Assembly: GCA_017936025.1 (NCBI GenBank)
Contig: JAGBGL010000153.1
Coordinates: 1-12,543, forward strand
Direction of reading: 5' to 3'
DNA: 12,543 nt
Source: Bacillota bacterium
GTDB taxonomy: Bacteria > Bacillota > Clostridia > Peptostreptococcales > Anaerovoracaceae
The notes beneath the pieces were generated by a model, which did not search any database, was not told where the DNA came from, and saw only the letters and a program-made list of their open reading frames with translations. Shown piece by piece: positions 6,514 through 12,543 of the stretch (position 1 is the first letter of the stretch; each line of letters opens with the position of its first letter). The translations under genes and the position numbers were made by a program.

Positions 6514-6574
6514 AGCAAATGCAGGGTTTTTCCCAGAAGTGGCACGGCGACAGGAGAACCTGCCAACATTTGCT
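6514..6574. other. Candidate three-way RNA/DNA fold within the array
   Basis: AGCAAATG (6514-6521) and CATTTGCT (6567-6574) form an 8-bp inverted repeat. It encloses GGG-TTTTT-CCC (6523-6533) and a stem CAGG-AGAA-CCTG (6551-6562) that GG (6541-6542) and CC (6563-6564) may extend. Together they could make a three-way junction. No promoter is securely assigned to it. Confidence 0.35.
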
Positions 6575-6695
6575 CCGGAATGTCTTTAAAGGTCTTTTCG
6601 AATCAAGAAAAAAAGACATTTTCGTCATAAAAAACAGCAAATGTTTGCGTATGCCCTGACGAGAGCGCCGCTAGATGCATAAAAAGCGGTAAATG

Positions 6696-6724
6696 TTGTC
6701 GTGTTTAAAATATGTCGTTATAAT
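6696..6724 (+). promoter_or_regulatory. Possible upstream promoter
   Basis: TTGTCG (6696-6701), 17 bases, then a perfect TATAAT (6719-6724). If active it would give a leader of about 340 bases before ilvB, or a short separate transcript. The -35 is weak and the region is AT-rich, so this is tentative. Confidence 0.35.
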
Positions 6725-6846
6725 CTGCTTCAAAAGCAACAAATAATGTCACGGTACTCCAGAACAGAGCCGCATCAAAAGACGCACACCTCAAAGCGCA
6801 TCTTCTATGCATATGAATGAGTAAAAATACGGAGGGTATTCATCGT

Positions 6847-6888
6847 ATGGGAAAAAATTACAATAAAAATCGGATTCAAAAACAATAA
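6847..6888 (+). CDS. Possible 13-codon micro-ORF with a strong ribosome site
   Basis: An ATG at 6847 follows GGAGGG (6831-6836) with 10 bases of spacing and encodes MGKNYNKNRIQKQ, very basic and polar, then TAA. An earlier in-frame ATG at 6817 would give 23 residues but lacks a ribosome site. The GGAGG lies in the loop of an AATAC/GTATT hairpin (6826-6840). It holds only one Ile codon and no Leu or Val codons, so it does not look like a branched-chain attenuator peptide. It may be a chance ORF. Confidence 0.2.
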   Translation: MGKNYNKNRIQKQ

Positions 6889-6889
6889 A

Positions 6890-6910
6890 TTTGCAAAAAC
6901 GTTGTGCAAA
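6890..6910. promoter_or_regulatory. Operator-like dyad upstream of the ilv promoter
   Basis: TTTGCA-N9-TGCAAA is a perfect 6-bp dyad centred near 6900, about 59 bases before the expected ilv transcription start. The spacing and position would suit an activator such as a LysR-family protein (inference). Confidence 0.45.
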
Positions 6911-6924
6911 AAAACAAAAACGAG

Positions 6925-6952
6925 TTGAAAAACTCAAAAAAAGCTATATAAT
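6925..6952 (+). promoter_or_regulatory. ilvBNCD promoter
   Basis: TTGAAA (6925-6930), a 16-base spacer and TATAAT (6947-6952). Start expected near 6959, giving a leader of about 110 bases. The -35 is embedded in an inverted repeat GAGTT-GAAA-AACTC (6922-6935), which could serve as an operator. No T-box or terminator is seen between here and ilvB. Confidence 0.75.
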
Positions 6953-6989
6953 GGGTTGTAAGTAATGAGAAAATAGTGTATAAATAGAA

Positions 6990-7013
6990 ATATATGGTGT
7001 AACATCCATATAT
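6990..7013. other. AT-rich dyad in the ilvB leader
   Basis: ATATATGG (6990-6997) and CCATATAT (7006-7013) pair around an 8-base loop, some 30 bases after the expected transcription start. It could be an operator or a weak RNA hairpin. No U-run follows. Confidence 0.4.
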
Positions 7014-7033
7014 ATTAGAAAAGAAACAAAGCA

Positions 7034-7048
7034 AAATGTTTGAAAATT
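7034..7048 (+). promoter_or_regulatory. CodY-box-like site in the ilvB leader
   Basis: AAATGTTTGAAAATT matches the CodY consensus AATTTTCWGAAAATT at 12 of 15 positions. CodY is the branched-chain-amino-acid-responsive repressor of ilv operons in many Firmicutes. The surrounding sequence is AT-rich, so a chance match is possible, and codY is not in this window. Confidence 0.4.
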
Positions 7049-7070
7049 ACTAGAAAAGGAAGATCGTAAA

Positions 7071-8732
7071 ATGAGAATCAACGGATCACAGCTTTTAGCA
7101 GAAGTACTGCTGGAACACGGTGTCGATACAGTATTCGGGTACCCCGGCGGAGCTGCTTTAAATCTGTATGATGTATTATATCAGTACAGCGACAAAATCA
7201 AACACGTAATGGCTGCACATGAGCAGGGCGCTGCACATGCAGCAGACGGATATTCCAGAACGACCGGAAAAACAGGCGTTGTATTCGCAACAAGCGGTCC
7301 GGGAGCTACAAACCTGGTAACAGGTCTGGCGACAGCGTTTATGGACAGTATTCCGATGATCGCTATCACAGCTAACGTACCTGACAGTCTGATCGGAAGA
7401 GACGCTTTCCAGGAAATCTCCATTACCAGCGTAACGATGCCGATAACAAAACACAATTATTTTGTAAACAGAATAGAAGATCTGGAAGATGCACTGAGAA
7501 ATGCATTCCGTATAGCTAACAGCGGACGTAAAGGCCCTGTTCTCATCGATATTACTAAAGATGTAACGGCGGCGATGATAGACTATAAAAAAGGAGAACC
7601 GCTTCCTCTGGATAAAAATCCTGTAGCAAGTGACGAAGATGTACAGAAAATCGCAGACATGATAAACCAGGCGGAAAGACCGGTAATCTACTTCGGCGGC
7701 GGAGTAGTTGCTTCTGACGCAGGTGATGAACTGAACGAGCTGCTGGAAATCGCAGATATTCCTGCTACATATACACTGATGGCGGCAGGTATTCTGGGAT
7801 ACGACAATCCGAGAAATTTGGGACTGATCGGTATGCACGGCAGCATCGCTTCCAATAGAGCGGTTGACAGAGCAGACCTGCTGATTTCTCTGGGATGCAG
7901 ATTCAGTGACCGAGTTGCGCTGAATCCGAAAAAATTCGCAAAGAAAGCGAAGAAAATCCAGGTAGATATCGACAGATCCGAACTTAATAAAAACGTATTG
8001 GTAGACGTCAGCGTTGTCAGTGACGTAAAGCCGTTCCTGCAGAAACTTCTGCCTCTGATCGAAAAGAAAGAGCACAGAGAGTGGGTCATGCAGGCAACAG
8101 AGTGGAAAAATAAATCCGGCGATGTGAAATGCCAGGAAGCAGAACTGCATCCGAGCGAAATAGTTACTGCAGTATGCGATCTGACAGATAAAGATACAAT
8201 TTATGTAACAGATGTTGGTCAGCATCAGATGTGGACAGCTCAGTATCTGAAACATGAAAGAACAAGAAAGTTTGTGACAAGCGGCGGACTTGGAACTATG
8301 GGGTTCGGTTACGGCGCGGCAATCGGCGCACAGATCGGCAACCCTGATAAGAGAGTCATCCACTTCACAGGGGACGGATCGTTCCATATGAACCTGAACG
8401 AAGCATGTACGGCTGTAAGTCAGGAACTTCCTATCATCACAGTTATCATGAATAACAGAGTTCTGGGCATGGTATATCAGTGGCAGACGATCTTTTACGG
8501 AAAACGTTATTCTTCAACAACACCGGAAAGAAAAACGGACTTCCCTAAACTGGCTGAAGCTTTCGGAGCAAAAGGCTTCTCTGCATCAAGTCCTGCAGAA
8601 TTCGAAGAAGTGTTCAAGAAAGCCCTTCAGGAAAAAGGGCCGGTATGGATCGATTGTGCTATAGCAAAAGAAGAACGTGTACTGCCGATGATTCCGGGCG
8701 GCGGAACCGTTGAAGATATGATCATCGGTTAA
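7071..8732 (+). CDS. ilvB: Acetolactate synthase, catalytic subunit
   Basis: IlvB uses thiamine diphosphate and FAD to condense two pyruvates to acetolactate (valine/leucine) or pyruvate with 2-ketobutyrate to acetohydroxybutyrate (isoleucine). The 553 residues are the usual length. The N-terminal ThDP domain has FGYPGGA and the catalytic Glu51 in AAHEQGAAHAADGY, then TSGPGATN. The central FAD-binding domain has GMHGSIASNRAVDRADLL. The C-terminal domain has DVGQHQMW and the ThDP-Mg motif GDG (434-436) with NN at 461-462, followed by LGMVYQWQ. The presence of FAD-domain motifs and the adjacent ilvN mark it as the anabolic enzyme rather than the catabolic acetolactate synthase. The start has AAGGAAG upstream. 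It is first in ilvBNCD, and its stop is 12 bases before ilvN. Confidence 0.96.
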   Translation: MRINGSQLLAEVLLEHGVDTVFGYPGGAALNLYDVLYQYSDKIKHVMAAHEQGAAHAADGYSRTTGKTGVVFATSGPGATNLVTGLATAFMDSIPMIAITANVPDSLIGRDAFQEISITSVTMPITKHNYFVNRIEDLEDALRNAFRIANSGRKGPVLIDITKDVTAAMIDYKKGEPLPLDKNPVASDEDVQKIADMINQAERPVIYFGGGVVASDAGDELNELLEIADIPATYTLMAAGILGYDNPRNLGLIGMHGSIASNRAVDRADLLISLGCRFSDRVALNPKKFAKKAKKIQVDIDRSELNKNVLVDVSVVSDVKPFLQKLLPLIEKKEHREWVMQATEWKNKSGDVKCQEAELHPSEIVTAVCDLTDKDTIYVTDVGQHQMWTAQYLKHERTRKFVTSGGLGTMGFGYGAAIGAQIGNPDKRVIHFTGDGSFHMNLNEACTAVSQELPIITVIMNNRVLGMVYQWQTIFYGKRYSSTTPERKTDFPKLAEAFGAKGFSASSPAEFEEVFKKALQEKGPVWIDCAIAKEERVLPMIPGGGTVEDMIIG

Positions 8733-8744
8733 GGAGGAGCAGAT

Positions 8745-9251
8745 ATGGACAAGATAGTTAACAGAGAAGTAATCAGTATCCTCGTAGATAACCGCTACAA
8801 CGTACTTTCAAGAGTAGTCAGCCTTTTCGGAAGACGCGGATTCAACATTGAATCCCTGACAGTATCTGCGACTAATAATCCTGACATCTCCAGAGTGACA
8901 GTGGTATTCAATGGTACAGAACAGGCATTGCACCAGATCATTACTCAGACAGAAAAACTTGAAGTAGTAAGAGATATTTTCACACTGGATATAGAAAACA
9001 GCTTGTACAGAGAATTGCTGCTTGCTAAAATTGAATGTGACAAGCATGACCGCAGCGCACTGAAAGAAATCGTTGATATTTACAGAGGAAAGATCGTTGA
9101 CCTGCACAAAGACAGCATTATTGTTGAGCTGACAGGACCGCCTGAAAAGCTGGATGCTTTCATGGAAATGATCAACTGCTATAACATAGTAGAAATCTGC
9201 AGAACAGGTATCACAGGTATCAGCAGAGGCGTTACAACAAAAGATATTTAA
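8745..9251 (+). CDS. ilvN: Acetolactate synthase, regulatory subunit
   Basis: This 168-residue protein is the small subunit of acetolactate synthase (called IlvN or IlvH), which activates IlvB and carries valine feedback inhibition. An N-terminal ACT domain spans about residues 8-80, with LSRVVSLFGRRGFNIESLTV as its hallmark; the C-terminal ALS_ss_C domain follows, with KLDAFMEMI and a final GISRG. An AGGAGG site lies 7 bases before the start, and the 12-base gap to ilvB implies coupled translation of the two subunits. In the first loop of the ACT domain, aligned by eye to E. coli IlvH, Asn16 is kept (E. coli Asn11), but the Gly at E. coli position 14, where substitution relieves valine inhibition, is Asn19 here. 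Feedback may therefore be altered; this is an inference. Confidence 0.95.
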   Translation: MDKIVNREVISILVDNRYNVLSRVVSLFGRRGFNIESLTVSATNNPDISRVTVVFNGTEQALHQIITQTEKLEVVRDIFTLDIENSLYRELLLAKIECDKHDRSALKEIVDIYRGKIVDLHKDSIIVELTGPPEKLDAFMEMINCYNIVEICRTGITGISRGVTTKDI

Positions 9252-9310
9252 ATTGCATATGATTTATGTGAATTAAAGATAAATTAGTTTTTAATAAAGG
9301 AGAAAAGAAA

Positions 9311-10306
9311 ATGATTAAGAAGTATTATGATGTAGATTGCAATTTCGGTTTATTAGACGGCAAAACAGTTGCTATCATCGGATTCGGATCCCAGGGACAC
9401 GCTCACGCAATGAACCTGGCAGACAGCGGTGCTGACGTAGTAGTAGGTCTGAGACCAGGATCCGCACATACTGCAAAAGCTGAAGGCGCAGGCCTGAAAG
9501 TTATGGGTATCGAAGAAGCAGCTGAAGCAGGCGACATCGTAATGATGCTGGTACCGGACGAACTGGCTGCTAACATTTATAAAACTCAGGTTGCACAGCA
9601 CATGAAAGAAGGAAACGTTCTGGCATTTGCTCATGGTTTTAACATCCATTACAACCAGATCACTCCGGCTAAAGATATCGACGTTATCATGATCGCTCCA
9701 AAAGGACCTGGACATACAGTAAGATCCCAGTATCTGGAAGGCAGAGGAGTTCCATCTCTGATCGCTGTATATCAGGATGCTTCCGGAAAAGCTAAAGATT
9801 ACGCTCTGGCATATGCTTCCGGTATCGGTGCAGGACGTGCAGGTATCCTGGAAACTACATTCAAAGAAGAAACAGAAACAGACCTGTTCGGTGAACAGGC
9901 AGTTCTGTGCGGCGGTGTTACTGAGCTGATGAAAGCCGGTTTTGATACACTGGTAGAAGCAGGATATGAACCTGAAATGGCTTACTTCGAATGTATCCAC
10001 GAAATGAAACTGATCGTTGACCTGATCAACGAAGGCGGCTTCGACAAGATGAGATACTCCATCTCCAACACTGCTGAATACGGTGATTACAGAACAGGTA
10101 CTAGACTGATCACTGAAGATACAAGAAAAGAAATGAAAAAAGTTCTGGCAGAAATTCAGGATGGTACTTTCGCAAGCGAATTCATTCAGGAATTCAATGC
10201 AGGCGGAAAAGCTAAATTCTTAGCGACAAGAAGAAAAGAAGCTGAACACCTGCTGTGCAAAGTAGGCGCTGAGCTGAGAAAAATGATGAGCTGGCTGAAA
10301 AAATAA
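9311..10306 (+). CDS. ilvC: Ketol-acid reductoisomerase (class I)
   Basis: IlvC isomerises and reduces acetolactate or acetohydroxybutyrate to the dihydroxy acids, using Mg2+ and usually NADPH. At 331 residues it is the short class I enzyme. The Rossmann domain shows GFGSQGHAHAMN (residues 24-35) and the cofactor-specificity loop GLRPGSAH (46-53), whose Arg48 and Ser51 fit binding of the NADPH phosphate. The knotted C-terminal domain has the metal ligands Asp191 and Glu195 (DLFGEQ) and Glu227 and Glu231 (FECIHE), then SNTAEYGDYRTG. AAAGGAG precedes the start with about 8 bases of spacing. It follows ilvN after 59 bases with no terminator. Its stop codon is the first codon of a short palindromic element related to the one at 6243. 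Confidence 0.97.
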   Translation: MIKKYYDVDCNFGLLDGKTVAIIGFGSQGHAHAMNLADSGADVVVGLRPGSAHTAKAEGAGLKVMGIEEAAEAGDIVMMLVPDELAANIYKTQVAQHMKEGNVLAFAHGFNIHYNQITPAKDIDVIMIAPKGPGHTVRSQYLEGRGVPSLIAVYQDASGKAKDYALAYASGIGAGRAGILETTFKEETETDLFGEQAVLCGGVTELMKAGFDTLVEAGYEPEMAYFECIHEMKLIVDLINEGGFDKMRYSISNTAEYGDYRTGTRLITEDTRKEMKKVLAEIQDGTFASEFIQEFNAGGKAKFLATRRKEAEHLLCKVGAELRKMMSWLKK

Positions 10307-10349
10307 GCCTGTTCAGGGTTTCGCCGGTGATTCAAATGGGGATCCGGTG
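10304..10349. repeat. Diverged relative of palindrome E1 after ilvC (element E2)
   Basis: Starting at the ilvC stop, TAAGCCTGTT is identical to the start of E1 at 6243. GGGTTT, CCGGTGA, GGAT and CCGGT follow in the same order, with small gaps. The palindromic pairing has largely decayed here: only CCGG...CCGG and short segments still pair. Homology is judged by eye. Confidence 0.5.
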
Positions 10350-10372
10350 GAATAAATTACATAAGAAAAAGT

Positions 10373-10405
10373 CAATAGGGCGGATGCAGGGCATCTGTCC
10401 TATTG
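10373..10405 (+). other. 15-bp stem-loop between ilvC and ilvD
   Basis: The arms 10373-10387 and 10391-10405 pair over 15 bases (two G-U) around the 3-base loop AGG. The following TGGGTTAAAAAGGAG is the ilvD ribosome region and holds no U-run, so this is not a usual terminator. It could protect the upstream ilvBNC mRNA or set a cleavage point (inference). Confidence 0.75.
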
Positions 10406-10428
10406 TGGGTTAAAAAGGAGAACAAATT

Positions 10429-12093
10429 ATGGCATTAAGAAGTGCAAAATTTACTCAGAACCTGGAAATGGCACCTGCAAGAAGCCTGTTTTATGCGATG
10501 GGCTACACTAAGGAAGAACTGGAACGTCCTCTGATCGGTGTTATCTCCGCTAAAAGTGAAATCGTTCCGGGCCACATGCATCTGGATAAGGTTGCTGAGG
10601 CTGTAAAAGCAGGGGTAAGAATGGCAGGAGGCACACCTGTTGAAATTCCTGCAATTGGTGTATGCGATGGTATCGCGATGGGACACATCGGCATGAAATT
10701 CAGCTTACCTTCCCGTGAATTGATTGCAGACAGTGTTGAAACTATGATCATGGCTCACGCACTGGATGGTGCTGTACTGGTGCCTAACTGCGATAAAATC
10801 GTACCGGGTATGGTTATGGCTGCAGTAAGAATGAACATTCCTGCAGTAGTATGCTCCGGCGGACCGATGATGTCCGGTATCGTAAAGAAAGAAGAAACAA
10901 GCCTTTCTAAAATGTTCGAAGCAGTAGGCGCATATAAAGCAAATATTATCGATGAAAACGAATTATTAGAATTTGAACAGAATGTATGTCCCGGCTGCGG
11001 ATCCTGCTCTGGCATGTACACAGCTAACAGCATGAACTGCCTTTGCGAAGCGATCGGTATCGCTCTGCCGGGCAACGGAACTATTCCTGCAGTAGAAAGC
11101 GGACGTATCCGTCTGGCAAAACAGGCAGGTATGGCAATCATGGAACTGGTTGAAAAAGATATCAAAGCAAGAGACATCATCAATGAAGAGTCCATCAAAA
11201 ATGCTCTGGCATGCGACATGGCTCTGGGATGCTCATCCAACTCTGTACTGCATCTGCTGGCGATCGCAAACGAAGCAGGTGTAGAACTGAATCTGGAAAT
11301 CTTCAACGAGTTCAGCGCAAAAGTTCCTAACCTGTGCCACCTGGCCCCTGCAGGACATACTCATATGCATGACCTGAACAGAGCAGGCGGACTGATGGCT
11401 GTATTCAGCGAACTGGACAAAAGAGGACTGATCAATAAAGATCTGATCACAGCTACAGGCAAGACCGTAGGCGAAAATATCGGAAATACAAAAGTTACAG
11501 ACTACGATACTATCCGTCCTATCGACTTCCCTTACAGCGAAACAGGCGGTATCGCAGTTATGTGGGGTAATATTGCCCAGAACGGCTGCGTAGTTAAGAG
11601 AAGTGCTGTTGCAGAGGAAATGCTGGTTCACTCCGGACCTGCAAGAGTATTTGACAGCGAAGAAGATGCTATCGCAGCAATTTACGCAGGAAAGATCGTT
11701 GACGGCGACGTAGTTGTTATCCGTTACGAAGGACCTAAAGGCGGTCCCGGCATGAGAGAAATGCTGAATCCTACAAGTGCACTGGCAGGCATGAAGCTGG
11801 ACAAGACAGTTGCACTGATCACAGACGGAAGATTCTCCGGTGCGAGCCGCGGCGCTTCCATCGGTCACGTATCTCCGGAAGCGGCAGCAGGCGGAAACAT
11901 CGGCCTGATCCAGGAAGGCGATATCATTGAAATCGATATTCCGGGATCCAAAATCAACGTGAAAGTGAGCGACGAAGAACTGGAAGCAAGAAGAGAAGCT
12001 TATGTTGCTCCTGACTACATAGTTAAATCCGGATGGCTGTCCAGATACCAGAGAAACGTATCTTCCGCAGATAAAGGTGCGGTAATGAAATAG
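10429..12093 (+). CDS. ilvD: Dihydroxyacid dehydratase, [4Fe-4S]-type
   Basis: IlvD dehydrates 2,3-dihydroxyisovalerate to 2-ketoisovalerate, and the methylvalerate homologue to the isoleucine precursor. The 554 residues are the normal length. Visible motifs are DGIAMGHIGMKFSLPSRELIADS, NCDKIVPGM with Cys121, CPGCGSCSGMYTANSMNC with Cys187, Cys190 and Cys193, the GPKGGPGMREM segment, and DGRFSGASRGASIGHVSPEA near the C-terminus. The segment VPGHMHL (46-52) has Gly48 where [2Fe-2S] family members have a Cys (PCN), and the second motif is CPxCGSC rather than CPGAGSC. Both features match the E. coli-type enzyme with an oxygen-labile [4Fe-4S] cluster. AAGGAG precedes the start. It is the last ilv gene, 122 bases after ilvC, separated by a strong stem-loop. 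Confidence 0.97.
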   Translation: MALRSAKFTQNLEMAPARSLFYAMGYTKEELERPLIGVISAKSEIVPGHMHLDKVAEAVKAGVRMAGGTPVEIPAIGVCDGIAMGHIGMKFSLPSRELIADSVETMIMAHALDGAVLVPNCDKIVPGMVMAAVRMNIPAVVCSGGPMMSGIVKKEETSLSKMFEAVGAYKANIIDENELLEFEQNVCPGCGSCSGMYTANSMNCLCEAIGIALPGNGTIPAVESGRIRLAKQAGMAIMELVEKDIKARDIINEESIKNALACDMALGCSSNSVLHLLAIANEAGVELNLEIFNEFSAKVPNLCHLAPAGHTHMHDLNRAGGLMAVFSELDKRGLINKDLITATGKTVGENIGNTKVTDYDTIRPIDFPYSETGGIAVMWGNIAQNGCVVKRSAVAEEMLVHSGPARVFDSEEDAIAAIYAGKIVDGDVVVIRYEGPKGGPGMREMLNPTSALAGMKLDKTVALITDGRFSGASRGASIGHVSPEAAAGGNIGLIQEGDIIEIDIPGSKINVKVSDEELEARREAYVAPDYIVKSGWLSRYQRNVSSADKGAVMK

Positions 12094-12130
12094 CTTCCGC
12101 AGCGGAAGCGCATGGAGCCGGACGGCTTCC
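12093..12130 (+). other. Two hairpins after ilvD, no U-tract
   Basis: GCTTCCGC-A-GCGGAAGC (12093-12109) overlaps the ilvD stop, and GGAGCCG/CGGCTTCC (12114-12130) forms a second stem with one bulge. The bases that follow (TGAAAAGACG) hold no U-run, so neither is a convincing terminator. Transcription may continue into the next gene. Confidence 0.55.
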
Positions 12131-12161
12131 TGAAAAGACGAAAAGAAAAGGACTAGTATTT

Positions 12162-12543
12162 ATGACAATCCAGGAAAAGACATTGCAGGAAATCGATCAG
12201 ATCCAGGACGCGCTGAAAGCGCAGCTGGAAGAAATGCATAATGAGATCGAGGAAGTTGCACGTGATATCCAGAAGACACTTCAGAAAGAAACCGACGAGT
12301 TCAAAAAGGATCTGGAAGCTGACATCAAGGCTCTGGAAACAGGCAATGATGCAGAGCAGAAACTCAGAGACGACATAAAGGAAGTCAAGGAAGAACTGAA
12401 GAGTGAAATAACAGGAATTCACGAACATTTTAAATCAACAATGGAAACGATCAATGTTTCTGTTGAAAATACAATGGAAGCTCTGAAAGAGCGTTCAGAA
12501 AAAGAACTGAGCGAATCTATCGGAGAAATCATCGAAAAGGCAA
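12162..12543 (+). CDS. Coiled-coil protein of unknown function, C-terminus off the right edge
   Basis: The frame is open to the edge and gives 127 residues. I do not recognise it. Nearly the whole sequence is charged and helical (rich in Glu, Lys, Asp, Gln, with Leu, Ile and Val at heptad-like spacing), for example LQEIDQIQDALKAQLEEM and DDIKEVKEELKSEI. It holds no proline, no cysteine, no membrane segment and no signal peptide in the visible part. A single short break (ETGNDAEQ, around residue 60) may be a turn between two long helices. The start ATG has AAAGGA about 9 bases upstream. It lies 68 bases after ilvD without a clear terminator or promoter between them, so it may ride on the ilv transcript, though it need not share its function. 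Confidence 0.75.
   Translation, partial: MTIQEKTLQEIDQIQDALKAQLEEMHNEIEEVARDIQKTLQKETDEFKKDLEADIKALETGNDAEQKLRDDIKEVKEELKSEITGIHEHFKSTMETINVSVENTMEALKERSEKELSESIGEIIEKA

Larger units (their letters stand above)
6355..6750. repeat. Degenerate motif array with about 52-bp spacing
   Basis: Three direct repeats begin with GACAGCAT at 6355, 6407 and 6459, exactly 52 bp apart. Units 2 and 3 match at 31 of 39 positions, units 1 and 2 at 25 of 38. Farther on, two 25-base segments at 6625 and 6677 match at 19 positions, again 52 bp apart. A core resembling GCAAATGTTGTC, in either orientation, recurs near 6355, 6407, 6459, 6513, 6563, 6635, 6687 and 6736. Counts were made by eye. No gene is seen in this stretch. 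Confidence 0.6.

Noticed and set aside
6070..6630. Short ORFs (6070-6303 plus, 6201-6569 minus, 6436-6630 plus) in the structured region
   Set aside because: They run through the terminator, the palindrome and the repeats. Their products are low-complexity shadows without ribosome sites or family features.
6355..6750. CRISPR array
   Set aside because: The repeats are degenerate, switch orientation and have no uniform repeat/spacer boundary; no cas gene is nearby.
6907..6935. Minus-strand intrinsic terminator (GAGTT/AACTC stem with a T-rich tail)
   Set aside because: The stem has only 5 bp, and no minus-strand gene lies upstream of it. It is better seen as an inverted repeat over the ilv -35.
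6959..7070. Attenuator leader peptide for ilvB
   Set aside because: The only leader ORFs are MRK, MV and MFENY, with no run of Leu, Ile or Val codons and no terminator/antiterminator pair.
10373..10428. Intrinsic terminator between ilvC and ilvD
   Set aside because: The stem is strong, but no U-tract follows on the plus strand and ilvD needs the read-through.

Overview
The window reads as chromosomal DNA of an anaerobic Firmicute, most likely a clostridial (Eubacteriales) species. Reasons: strong AGGAGG-type ribosome sites, consensus sigma-A promoters, a classical leucine T-box riboswitch, the long form of LeuA, the short LeuD/LeuC pair, and a dihydroxyacid dehydratase with the oxygen-labile [4Fe-4S]-type cysteine pattern. 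The genus cannot be fixed from the sequence alone.

Layout. On the minus strand, running leftwards from a T-box leader at about 4436-4653, is a leucine operon leuA-leuC-leuD-leuB (leuB is cut by the left edge). A back-to-back extended -10 promoter at 4726-4754 reads rightwards into three small membrane-protein genes (4781-6161). The first two are tandem paralogues (two membrane helices plus a small polar domain); the third has about four helices. I cannot name any of the three. A very strong intrinsic terminator (6182-6236) closes this group. The region 6237-7070 has no convincing gene but is rich in structure: a 26-30 bp near-perfect palindrome, a second compact hairpin, a degenerate motif array with a spacing close to 52 bp, an operator-like dyad, a promoter and a CodY-box-like site. 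Then comes ilvB-ilvN-ilvC-ilvD on the plus strand, followed by the start of a coiled-coil protein cut by the right edge.

Function. IlvBN, IlvC and IlvD make 2-ketoisovalerate (valine branch) and 2-keto-3-methylvalerate (isoleucine branch). LeuA, LeuCD and LeuB extend 2-ketoisovalerate to 2-ketoisocaproate, the leucine precursor. Only the final aminotransferase and threonine deaminase are not seen here. The leu arm is controlled by uncharged tRNA-Leu (specifier codon CUC). The ilv arm shows no T-box and no branched-chain-rich leader peptide, so it probably depends on DNA-binding regulation.

Most notable for follow-up: the structured 6237-6910 region (palindrome with a diverged second copy after ilvC, and the 52-bp-spaced array), an unusual residue in the predicted valine-binding loop of IlvN, and the uncharacterised tandem membrane paralogues between two amino-acid operons.
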